Shown: positions 6,995 through 14,309 of the stretch, one piece after another
Numbering within the stretch: the stretch's first letter is position 1
Layout: every line of letters begins with the position of its first letter
DNA from: Pseudomonadota bacterium
Lineage (GTDB): Bacteria > Pseudomonadota > Gammaproteobacteria > Xanthomonadales > Xanthomonadaceae
DNA: 17,837 nt
Direction of reading: 5' to 3'
NCBI GenBank assembly: GCA_023394655.1
Contig: JAEXAG010000050.1
Span: forward strand, 1 to 17,837
Notes under the pieces: model-generated
Told to the model about the DNA's origin: nothing
What the model saw: the letters and a program-made list of their open reading frames with translations, nothing else
Databases searched by the model: none
Program-made: the position numbers and the translations under genes

Positions 6995-8214
6995 TGGTGG
7001 GACAGATGCCGAACGGGTGGGCAAGGGTGTCGCTGGGCGATGTCGCCGAAATAAATCCGCGTGCCGATCGTCTTGTTGGCGTCAAGACACTGACGTTTCT
7101 TGCCATGGCGGATGTCAGTGAGACCGGAGAGCTTCTCAACCAGACGCGTGTGGCGCTAAGCGATGCCAACGTGCAGGGCTATACGCGTTTCAGGCGCGGC
7201 GACATTCTGTGCGCCAAGATCACGCCCTGCTTCGAGAACGGCAAGGGTGGCAGTATGGCGGGGTTGCTGACGGAGTATGGATTCGGGAGTACGGAATTTC
7301 ATGTCATGAGGGCGGGTGAAAAGATCCTGCCTCGATTGCTGCATCACATCGTGCAGTCAAGCGAGTTCAGACGGCGTGGCGAACAGTTCATGACGGGCAG
7401 TGCTGGTCAGAAGCGTGTTCCTGCAGATTTCATCGCCGACTATGCGCTTCTGTTGCCGCCACTGGAGGAACAACACCGCATCGTGGCGCTAATGGATGCG
7501 GCGGACCGACAAATTGCGTTATCAGAACAGCTTGCTTTCGCTGCGGATGCTCACGCCAGGACTGTCATTAATGAACTGGTGGATGGTGTTGAAGCCGACC
7601 ATGTTCCACTTGACGCAGTGGTAAGTCGAGTGCGCAGGGCGCCTGAGAATGACCAAGCGCTGCCGCTGACTATTTCCGCTAGCGCCGGGCTCGTGCCGCA
7701 AAGCCGATTCTTTGGGAAGCGCGTCGCGGCAGAGAGCATTGACACGTACACGTTGTTGAAGCGTGATGAGTTTGCCTACAACAAGAGTTACTCCAGCGGC
7801 TACCCCTATGGTGCAATCAAGCGGCTTGAGCTGGTGGATGAAGGCATCTTGTCGTCTCTTTACCTTTGTTTCGCCATCAAGGACCAAAGGGAAGTTTCTC
7901 TAGATTACATGGCTGCTGTTTTCGATTCTGGGTTCTTCAATCGACAGTTGCACATGATTGCTCATGAGGGCGCGCGAAATCATGGACTGCTCAACGTGAG
8001 CGCCGATGATTTCTTCGCCATGCGGTTTCCACTTCCTCGCCATGGAGATCAGCAGCGTATTTCCAAGATCGTGAGGCTATTGCTGGCGCGCTCCATTAAG
8101 TACCAAGGGCGTGTTCGTGCTTGCAAAGAGCAAAAACGCGGCCTGATGCAACTGCTGCTCAGCGGTGAAAAGCGCCTTCTGCGCGACCTGCCCGGCATGG
8201 AGCATGCCGCATGA
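6994..8214 (+). CDS. hsdS: Type I restriction-modification specificity subunit HsdS
   Basis: The DNA-recognition subunit that selects the bipartite target for HsdM and HsdR. The 406 residues hold TRD1 (about 8-155, with NGWARVSLGDVAEINPR, RRGDILCAKITPCFENGKG and GFGSTEFHV), a central conserved helix (PPLEEQHRIVALMDAADRQ, 155-173), TRD2 (about 203-350, with YNKSYSSGYPYGAIKRL and GILSSLYLCF) and a C-terminal helix ending LMQLLLSGEKRLL. This is the full two-half-site layout. An AGGGG ribosome site lies 8 nt before the ATG at 6994. A GTG at 6991, in frame and overlapping the previous stop, is also possible. Codon use is visibly less GC-rich than in hsdM or hsdR, as is usual for exchanged specificity genes. 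The target sequence cannot be read from the protein. Confidence 0.95.
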   Translation: MVGQMPNGWARVSLGDVAEINPRADRLVGVKTLTFLAMADVSETGELLNQTRVALSDANVQGYTRFRRGDILCAKITPCFENGKGGSMAGLLTEYGFGSTEFHVMRAGEKILPRLLHHIVQSSEFRRRGEQFMTGSAGQKRVPADFIADYALLLPPLEEQHRIVALMDAADRQIALSEQLAFAADAHARTVINELVDGVEADHVPLDAVVSRVRRAPENDQALPLTISASAGLVPQSRFFGKRVAAESIDTYTLLKRDEFAYNKSYSSGYPYGAIKRLELVDEGILSSLYLCFAIKDQREVSLDYMAAVFDSGFFNRQLHMIAHEGARNHGLLNVSADDFFAMRFPLPRHGDQQRISKIVRLLLARSIKYQGRVRACKEQKRGLMQLLLSGEKRLLRDLPGMEHAA

Positions 8215-11200
8215 GCGAGAGCCCGGAATTCCCACTGAGCGAAGCCGGCGGCGCCCAGCTGCAAACCCTGCACACCCTGTCCGCCCTGGGCTGGCAGTAC
8301 CTTCCGCGTGGCGAGGTGGACCGCCTGCGCGGCGGTCGTCGCAACCGCGTGTTGCTGGAGGACATCCTCAGGAAGCAGCTGGGCCGCATCAATCGCATCC
8401 GCTACGACGGCCGCAGCCACCTGTTCAGCGAGGAGAACCTGGGGTCCGCGATCCAGTTGCTGCATGACCAGCCGTGGCAGGGCCTGCTGCGCAACAACGA
8501 AGCCCTGACCGACCGGCTGCAACTGGGCACCAGCCTGCCGCAGCGCATCGGCCAACTGCAGCGCGAATGGAGCCTCCGATACATCGACTGGGACGATTGG
8601 GAGGCCAATGTGTTCCACATGGCCGCCGAATTCCCGGTGGAAACCGTCCCCGGCCAGGTCATTCGTCCGGACATCGTGCTGTTCGTCAACGGCATCCCGT
8701 TCGTGGTGATCGAGGCCAAGCATGCGCGCGAGAAGACCGGGCAGGCCATCAGTCAGCAGTTGCGCAACCAGAAGCCGGACGACGGCGCGCCGCAGCTGTT
8801 CTACACCGTGCAGCTGCTGGTGGACGCCAACCCGAACGCGCCGCGCTACGCCACCGTGGGTACGCCGGGCAAGCTGTGGGCGGAATGGCGCGAACAGCAG
8901 ATCGGGCAGGATGAGATCCATCGCATCGTCAACCGGCCGCTGGACAGCATCGAGGCCAAGTACATCTACGATGATTTCGCACAGCACCAACGCCGACACC
9001 GCGCATTGCAGGATGCCGGCGACCGTTACCCCAATGCGCTGGACACGACACTGGTGGGGCTGTGCAGCCCGCAAAGGCTGCTGGAATTCGCGCGGCGCTA
9101 CGTGCTGTTCGACGGCCCGTACAAGAAGATTGCCCGCCACCCGCAGTTCTTCACCGTGCGCAACCTGCTTCAGCGTGTGCGCCAACGCGACGACCAACAG
9201 CGGCGGGAGGGTGGCGTGGTCTGGCACACCCAAGGTTCCGGCAAGTCGCTGACCATGGTGATGCTGGCCAAGGGCCTGGCCATGGAGGTGCCGGGCGCGC
9301 GCATCGTCATGGTTACCGACCGCACCGATCTGGACGACCAGATCAAGAAGACCTTCCGCGCCACCGGTCTGGAACCGGCGCAGGCGCGCACCGGCGAGCA
9401 TCTGCTGGAACTGCTGCAGGCCGGCACGCCCGTGGTCACCACCCTGATCCACAAGTTCCGCGCGGGCCTGAACAAACGCAAATGGCGGGACGAGGACCGC
9501 GATCTGTTCGTACTCATCGATGAAAGCCATCGTAGCCAGTACGGCGATGTGGAAAGTCTGCATGCGCGCATGCGCGATGTGTTGCCCAATGCCTGCGTGG
9601 TCGGCTTCACGGGCACCCCGCTGGCCAAACGCGAGCGCAACACCTTCCTGAAATTCGGCCCGCTGGTGGCGCCGGCCTACACGCTCACCGATGCGGTGGC
9701 CGAAGGCGCGGTGGTGCCGCTGCTGTATGAAGGCCGGCTGGTGGAACAGGACATCGACGCTCGCGCCGTGGATGCGTGGTTCGAACGAAGCACACGCGAA
9801 CTGAGCGATGCGCAACGCCGCGACCTGAAGAAGCGCATGAGTCGTCCGACTGTCTTGCTGGGGGTAAGCGACTGGTTGCGCTGCGTGGCCTTCGATATCG
9901 GCCAGCATTACCGCCAGAACTTTCACGGCAGTGGGCTGAAAGGTCAGGTCGTGGTGCCCAGCAAGCGCGATGCTGTGCTGATGAAGCGGATCTTCGACGA
10001 GATCGGAGATGTGAAGTGCGAGGTGGTGATCTCCGGTCCCGACATGCGCGAGGACGAGACCGCCATCGATGAGTCCAGCGACAACGAGGTCAAGGATTTC
10101 TGGAAGAAGATGATGCAGCGGTACGGCGACGAAACCGCCTACAACCGCCAGATCATCGAAGCTTTCAAGGGCCCGGAAGGCCCGGAATTGCTCATCGTGG
10201 TCAGCAAGCTGCTGACAGGGTTCGACGCGCCACGCAATACGGTGTTGTATCTTGCCCGGCCGCTGAAGGAGCACACGCTGCTGCAGGCCATCGCCCGAGT
10301 GAACCGCGTGTTCGATGAAGAAGGGGGCGCGGACAAACCGGTGGGCTACATCATCGACTACTGCGGCGTGTTGCGTGACCTGGGTGATGCGCTGACCAGC
10401 AACGCGGCGCTGGCTGGCTTCGAGCCAGCCGACCTTGCCGATGCCGTGCAGGAAATGAAGCAAAAGGCAGGGGAGCTTCCCTCGCTTCACGCGGATATGC
10501 TGGCAATGTTCGGTGGAATCGGAAACCGTTACGACGAGGAGGCCTATGGCCGACATCTCGCCGATGAAGCGCTGCGAGCCGAGTTCTACAAGCGATTGAC
10601 GTCCTTTCGCAGAGCGCTTGAAGTGGCGCAAGCGTCTCGTGATTTCTTGGAGGCCACGCCACCTGAGCGCCTGGAGCGATGGCGTGCAGACGCGCGACGC
10701 TTCGAGGGCTTGCGTGCGCACGTGCAGGCGCGTTATGCCGAGAAGGTGGATTGGACGGAGTACCGCAAGCGGGTGCAGCGCCTCCTGGACCAGCACGTGA
10801 CTTCCCATGAGGTGACGACGATCATCGAACCTCTTCCGGTGTTTGATGACAAGGCGCTGGAGGTCGCGCGCCAGCAGCAGGACAGGTCCGATGCATCGGT
10901 GGCCGACGAAATGGCAAGCCAGATGAAACGCAGGATCGACGAGAGGTGGGAAGAAGACCCAGTCTATTACGAGAACTTCTCACGGCTGATCCAGAACGTC
11001 ATCGAAGCATTTCGTCAGCACCGCTTCGACGAGAAAGCCTACCTGCAGGAAGTGCGCAAGCTGCGAGACGGCGTGAACCGGCGCAGTGTGGACGCGAGCA
11101 TTCCCGCCGTCATCCGAGACGATGGCCATGCCGTTGCGTTCTGGGGCCTGGCCGAACGCGAACTGACGGGCGCGGCGCTTCCGGACGCAGGCGACATCGC

Positions 11201-11429
11201 CGCGAGGTTGGCCGCCTGCATCGCCGCGTCGGTGCAGCGGCATCGCATCGTGGGTTGGCAGGAAGGCGATGCCGCAGTGGAGAACCGTATCCGTGCGGAC
11301 ATCGACGCGTTCTACTTCGACGAATTGGGGGCGCCTGCCGGATTTACGCCGGAGTTTCTGGATCGCATCATCGACGAGGCGCTTGCCACCGCGCGCGTAC
11401 GCATGCCGGACAGCGGCGATGGTGGCTGA
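8211..11429 (+). CDS. hsdR: Type I restriction endonuclease subunit HsdR
   Basis: The motor and nuclease subunit. It translocates unmodified DNA with ATP and cuts it away from the site. The 1072 residues show the PD-(D/E)XK nuclease core (RPDIVLFVNG with D154, then VVIEAK with E168 and K170), superfamily 2 helicase motifs (Walker A TQGSGKS 340-346, VTDRTDLDDQ 368-377, DESH 437-440, FTGTP 466-470), the second helicase lobe with LTGFDAPRNTVLYLARPL and LLQAIARVNR, and a C-terminal helical part for contact with HsdM. Length is typical and no frameshift was seen, so the enzyme looks active. The start at 8211 overlaps the hsdS stop (ATGA). The end overlaps the next gene by 11 bp. Confidence 0.97.
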   Translation: MSESPEFPLSEAGGAQLQTLHTLSALGWQYLPRGEVDRLRGGRRNRVLLEDILRKQLGRINRIRYDGRSHLFSEENLGSAIQLLHDQPWQGLLRNNEALTDRLQLGTSLPQRIGQLQREWSLRYIDWDDWEANVFHMAAEFPVETVPGQVIRPDIVLFVNGIPFVVIEAKHAREKTGQAISQQLRNQKPDDGAPQLFYTVQLLVDANPNAPRYATVGTPGKLWAEWREQQIGQDEIHRIVNRPLDSIEAKYIYDDFAQHQRRHRALQDAGDRYPNALDTTLVGLCSPQRLLEFARRYVLFDGPYKKIARHPQFFTVRNLLQRVRQRDDQQRREGGVVWHTQGSGKSLTMVMLAKGLAMEVPGARIVMVTDRTDLDDQIKKTFRATGLEPAQARTGEHLLELLQAGTPVVTTLIHKFRAGLNKRKWRDEDRDLFVLIDESHRSQYGDVESLHARMRDVLPNACVVGFTGTPLAKRERNTFLKFGPLVAPAYTLTDAVAEGAVVPLLYEGRLVEQDIDARAVDAWFERSTRELSDAQRRDLKKRMSRPTVLLGVSDWLRCVAFDIGQHYRQNFHGSGLKGQVVVPSKRDAVLMKRIFDEIGDVKCEVVISGPDMREDETAIDESSDNEVKDFWKKMMQRYGDETAYNRQIIEAFKGPEGPELLIVVSKLLTGFDAPRNTVLYLARPLKEHTLLQAIARVNRVFDEEGGADKPVGYIIDYCGVLRDLGDALTSNAALAGFEPADLADAVQEMKQKAGELPSLHADMLAMFGGIGNRYDEEAYGRHLADEALRAEFYKRLTSFRRALEVAQASRDFLEATPPERLERWRADARRFEGLRAHVQARYAEKVDWTEYRKRVQRLLDQHVTSHEVTTIIEPLPVFDDKALEVARQQQDRSDASVADEMASQMKRRIDERWEEDPVYYENFSRLIQNVIEAFRQHRFDEKAYLQEVRKLRDGVNRRSVDASIPAVIRDDGHAVAFWGLAERELTGAALPDAGDIAARLAACIAASVQRHRIVGWQEGDAAVENRIRADIDAFYFDELGAPAGFTPEFLDRIIDEALATARVRMPDSGDGG

Positions 11430-12129
11430 GCTTCGGGCCAGGTGGGGCGAAAGCGTCATCCCGTTCACCCTTCGGCGCGCCCCGGTATCGCGCTTGACCA
11501 TCGAGGTCTCGCCTTGCGGACGGGTCGATGTCACCGCGCCGGAAGCCGCAGATGAGACCGAGGTGCTGGCACGCGTAGCGCGTCGTGGTGCGTGGATCAT
11601 CCGTCAGCGCGACGATTTCGAGCGGCTGCGGCCCCGGACGCCCATCCGCCAGTATGTGTCGGGAGAAACGCATCTGTTGCACGGTCGACAGCTGCGGCTG
11701 AAGGTGCAGGCCTCCCCGGTGGACGAGGTAGGTGTCGCTGCGGGCAGATTGCTGGTCAGTACGCCACAGTGGACATCACGCGATGCGGTCAAGGCGCTGG
11801 TCGATGCGTGGTATGCCCGTGAGGCACGGATTTATCTGCATGATCGCTACGTTGCACAAAGTGCGCTGTGGCGGCGACATCGAGTTGTCGCTAATGGCTT
11901 GCAGGTACGACCGCTCTCGATGCGCTGGGGCAGCATGACCAAGTCAGGTCGTCTGGTGCTCAATCGCGACCTGGTGCGTGCGGCGCCTTCCTTGGTGGAT
12001 TACGTCATCGCCCACGAAATGGCCCATGTACGGCATCCGGATCACGGTGTGGAATGGCGTCGGTTGCTGGGCAGGGTCATGCCGGATTGGGCAGAGCGTA
12101 AGAGTCGATTAGAGCAGCAGATGCTGTAG
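11419..12129 (+). CDS. YgjP/DUF45-type zinc metallopeptidase (M48-like)
   Basis: A 236-residue predicted cytoplasmic metallopeptidase. It has an N-terminal strand-rich domain (RLTIEVSPCGRVDVTAPE, 25-42; WIIRQRDDF, 59-67; SGETHLLHGRQLRLKV, 81-96) and a C-terminal catalytic domain with LSMRWGSMTKSGRLVLNRDL (166-185) and HEMAHVRHPDHGVEW. H199, E200, H203 and H209 are the expected zinc ligands and catalytic glutamate. Many relatives have GSC in the RWGS motif; here it is GSM. There is no signal peptide or membrane segment. The ATG at 11419 lies inside hsdR (11-bp overlap), so it is probably the last gene of the hsd operon. From memory, such genes often follow hsdR, possibly to turn over the nuclease or a linked protein. 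That role is inference, and no substrate is known. Confidence 0.88.
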   Translation: MVAELRARWGESVIPFTLRRAPVSRLTIEVSPCGRVDVTAPEAADETEVLARVARRGAWIIRQRDDFERLRPRTPIRQYVSGETHLLHGRQLRLKVQASPVDEVGVAAGRLLVSTPQWTSRDAVKALVDAWYAREARIYLHDRYVAQSALWRRHRVVANGLQVRPLSMRWGSMTKSGRLVLNRDLVRAAPSLVDYVIAHEMAHVRHPDHGVEWRRLLGRVMPDWAERKSRLEQQML

Positions 12130-12691
12130 TGGTGACCCAGCTCAGCCTATTCATGACGCCGGATACCTGTTCTGAAGTAACCCAATCCCCCATGCCACAA
12201 TCCCCCTCAGTACGGAGGTGCGCATGGCAGAAACCTTGCAGATCGAAAAACGCGATGGGGTGGCCATCGTGCGGCTGGATCGGCCGGACAAGCGCAATGC
12301 GTTGAGCTTCACGATGATGCGCGAGCTGGTTGCCGTTGCGCGTCGGCTGCGGCGGGATCGCGGCTTGCGTGCGGTGGTGCTGGCCGGCAACGGCGCATCG
12401 TTCTGTGCGGGGCTTGATGTGGCCGAGTTGGGCAATGCGGGCAATCGTTTCTTCGTGTTCAAGGAGTTGCTGAAGCCTCGGCAGAGCCTGTTTCAGCGCA
12501 TGTGCCTGGCGTGGCGGGATTTGCCGGTGCCGGTGGTCGCGGCGGTCCACGGGCATTGCCTGGGGGGCGGGCTGCAGTTGGCGTTGGCGGCGGATGTGCG
12601 TTTCGCGCGGGCCGACAGCCAGTGGTCGGTGATGGAGTCGCGCTGGGGGATGCTGCCGGACATGGGCATCAGCGTGACCTTGCGGGGGTTG

Positions 12692-12695
12692 GTCC
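12692..12695. repeat. Target-site duplication, left copy (GTCC)
   Basis: GTCC directly precedes the left terminus of the insertion element and is repeated at 13902-13905. A 4-bp duplication fits the IS407-like group of the IS3 family. Confidence 0.85.
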
Positions 12696-12724
12696 TGACC
12701 TGCTCGATTTCTTCGGACCACCAG

Positions 12725-13576
12725 TTATTGGAGAACGGCTTCGGTGGGTGTGCCTGAGTGGCACTGCTTCCGGAACGCTTCCGGGGTTTGGTAGCGCAGG
12801 CTGGAGTGCGGCCTGACGTGATTGTAGTGCTCGCGCCATTGCTCGATGACGACCCGCGCTTCGGCACGGCTGCGGAACCACTCCATCGACAGGCACTCGT
12901 CTCGAAGCTTCCCGTTGAAGCTCTCTGCGGTGCCGTTCTGCCAAGGCTTGCCTGGTTCGATCAGGGCGAGGTCCAAGCGTTCGCGGGCGGCCCAGCGCAA
13001 CAGGGCGGTCGACACGAACTCCGGGCCGTTGTCCGAGCGCAGGATGCGCGGAACCCCGTGCTGCGTCATCAGCCGCGACAGCACCTCGATGACGCGTCCG
13101 GAGCGGATGGAACCGGCCACGTCGATGGCCAAACACTGCCGGGTGTACTCGTCGACGACCGTCAGGCACTTGAGCTGCTGGCCATTGGCGCAGGCATCGA
13201 ATACGAAGTCGTAAGCCCACACTTGGCAGGGCCCGGTGGGTGCAGCCGGTCGAGGCCGTGGCGAGCCCACACGACGACGGGGCCGCTTGCGCGGCACCTG
13301 CAGGCGTCCTGCCTGCCACAGGCGCAGCGTGCGTCCCGCACCCAGCCGGTGCCCTTGCCGTTCCAGAAACACCTGGATGCGACGGTAGCCGTAGCGCGGG
13401 TACTGGGCGGCCAATGCCCGCATCGCCTCGGCCACCGGCGCGTCCTTGGCCGGTTGTCGCGGCACGTAGTCCAGCGAGGAGCGCGCCACGCGCAGTAGCG
13501 CACACGCCCGCCTGGCCGACAGCCCGCGCCCACGCGCATAGGCCACCTGCAGACGGCGGGCGGGTGCGCTTACCAT
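12725..13576 (-). CDS. IS3-family transposase OrfB (DDE integrase domain)
   Basis: The catalytic part of the transposase, 283 residues from the ATG at 13576. An N-terminal HTH_21-like segment (about 45-95, with YPRYGYRRIQVFLERQGH) is followed by the rve-type integrase core. The acidic triad is D123 (WAYDFV), D182 (RSDNGPEF) and E218 (NGTAESFNGKLRDE), with 35 residues between the last two, the DD35E spacing. The end carries HYNHVRPHSSLRYQTPEAF, typical of the family. It is probably made mainly as an OrfAB fusion by -1 frameshifting at the A7 run, and the separate start here could give free OrfB. It is on the strand opposite the disrupted crotonase gene. No stop or missing catalytic residue was seen. 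Confidence 0.95.
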   Translation of the reverse strand: MVSAPARRLQVAYARGRGLSARRACALLRVARSSLDYVPRQPAKDAPVAEAMRALAAQYPRYGYRRIQVFLERQGHRLGAGRTLRLWQAGRLQVPRKRPRRRVGSPRPRPAAPTGPCQVWAYDFVFDACANGQQLKCLTVVDEYTRQCLAIDVAGSIRSGRVIEVLSRLMTQHGVPRILRSDNGPEFVSTALLRWAARERLDLALIEPGKPWQNGTAESFNGKLRDECLSMEWFRSRAEARVVIEQWREHYNHVRPHSSLRYQTPEAFRKQCHSGTPTEAVLQ

Positions 13577-13833
13577 TTTTTTGCGGCGATCTCCTTCATC
13601 ACCTCGATCTCGAGATCACGCTCGACCACCAGCTTCTTCAGCCGCGCGTTCTCCTGCTCCAGCTGTCGCAGCCGACGCACTTCGTCGGCCTGCATCGCGC
13701 CAAAGCGCTTGCGCCACGTGTACAGCGTCTGCTCGCTGATGCCGTGCGCCTTCGACGCTTCGGTCACCGAGCTGCGCTCGGCCTCGCGCAGGATCGACAC
13801 CATCTGCGCCTCGCTGAATCGACTCTTCCTCAT
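13570..13833 (-). CDS. IS3-family transposase OrfA (helix-turn-helix)
   Basis: The DNA-binding part of the transposase, 87 residues. It has an HTH_Tnp_1 domain (RFSEAQMVSILREAERSS through HGISEQTLYTWRKRFGAM, about 5-47) followed by a leucine-zipper-like helix (LRQLEQENARLKKLVVERDL, about 55-74) that lets OrfA and OrfAB multimerise. A GAGAGGAAG ribosome site precedes the ATG at 13833. It ends AAKKW just past the slippery run and overlaps the orfB start by 7 bp. Alone, OrfA typically binds the ends and limits transposition. Confidence 0.95.
   Translation of the reverse strand: MRKSRFSEAQMVSILREAERSSVTEASKAHGISEQTLYTWRKRFGAMQADEVRRLRQLEQENARLKKLVVERDLEIEVMKEIAAKKW
13576..13582 (-). other. Programmed -1 frameshift site (A7) between orfA and orfB
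   Basis: On the minus strand the orfA frame reads GCA AAA AAA TGG TAA. A slip of one base back on the seven-A run enters the orfB frame (AAA AAA ATG GTA). This is the type of heptamer used by IS3-family elements to make OrfAB. No strong downstream stimulatory structure was worked out. Confidence 0.75.
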
Positions 13834-13901
13834 GACTTCCTCTCGTGCAAGGAAGCCATCCTCTCAAGTTTCAGGTGGTCCGAAAATCCCGGGGCAGGTC
13901 A

Positions 13902-13905
13902 GTCC
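13902..13905. repeat. Target-site duplication, right copy (GTCC)
   Basis: This is the second copy of the 4-bp target duplication, directly after the right terminus. The crotonase frame resumes with the bases that follow it. Confidence 0.85.
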
Positions 13906-14309
13906 GGCCCGATGTCGCCAAGGAGCTGGCGTGGAGCGCGCGCATCTTCGATGGCGCCGAGGCGCAGCGGATCGGGTTGGTGACGCATCTGGCTGAAGAT
14001 CCGCTGGCGGCGGCGCTGGATTGGGCGGCGGCGTTTTCGGCGCGCTCGCCGGATGCGGTACTGGCCTGCAAGCGCCTTTTCGATGCGATGCACGCGGATT
14101 CCGAGCCGCGCAGCCTGTGGCGGGAGAAGTGGTGGCAGCTCAAGTTGCTGGCGGGGCGCAATGCCGGCATCGCGCGGCGTCGCGGCAAATCGCCGGACAC
14201 GCCCTGGGCACCGCGCCAATACGATTGAAGCCGGGTCGTTCGATGCCGGCCTGCCGTGTCCGCGATCCGGCAGCGCGCGTCGGGCGTCTGCCGGAAGGGC
14301 GGCGGGCGT

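Larger units (their letters stand above)
12696..13901 (-). mobile_element. IS3-family insertion sequence (IS407-like), 1206 bp
   Basis: The element begins TGACCTGC and ends GCAGGTCA. The terminal inverted repeats are about 27-28 bp, imperfect in the middle, and both have TCGGACCACC as their inner part. It carries orfA and orfB on the minus strand with a slippery A7 run at their junction, and it is flanked by the 4-bp duplication GTCC. Length, ends, gene order and duplication size agree with the IS407-like group, and both genes look intact. The exact IS name would need an ISfinder comparison. Confidence 0.93.
12224..14228 (+). pseudogene. Crotonase/enoyl-CoA hydratase-family gene interrupted by an IS3-family element
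   Basis: Two exon-like parts, 12224-12695 and 13906-14228, flank the insertion. Joined without the element and one GTCC copy they give an in-frame 264-residue crotonase-fold protein acting on acyl-CoA. Seen: the oxyanion-hole segments GASFCAG (57-63) and HGHCLGGG (109-116), E139 at the first catalytic position and D146 (MLPDMG) at the second. That Glu/Asp pair recalls dienoyl-CoA isomerases more than classic enoyl-CoA hydratases. The C-terminal half carries AKELAWSARIFDGAEAQRIGLV and SPDAVLACKRLFDA. A GGAGG ribosome site lies 5 nt before the ATG at 12224. As it stands, translation of the first part runs into the element and stops at 12757 after about 178 residues, lacking the C-terminal helices, so the protein is probably inactive. 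The exact substrate is unknown. Confidence 0.9.

Noticed and set aside
8049..10808. 919-residue leftward open frame over hsdR
   Set aside because: The length is impressive but it is antisense to HsdR motifs. It is rich in His/Gln/Leu/Val as expected from reverse reading of high-GC codons, and shows no domain.
12669..13505. 278-residue leftward open frame inside the insertion element
   Set aside because: It is in a different frame from the DDE-containing orfB on the same strand and lacks any transposase motif.
14229..14309. Possible terminator between the convergent crotonase and CoA-transferase genes
   Set aside because: The gap is GC-rich with weak partial inverted repeats, but no stable stem followed by a T-run could be defined on either strand.
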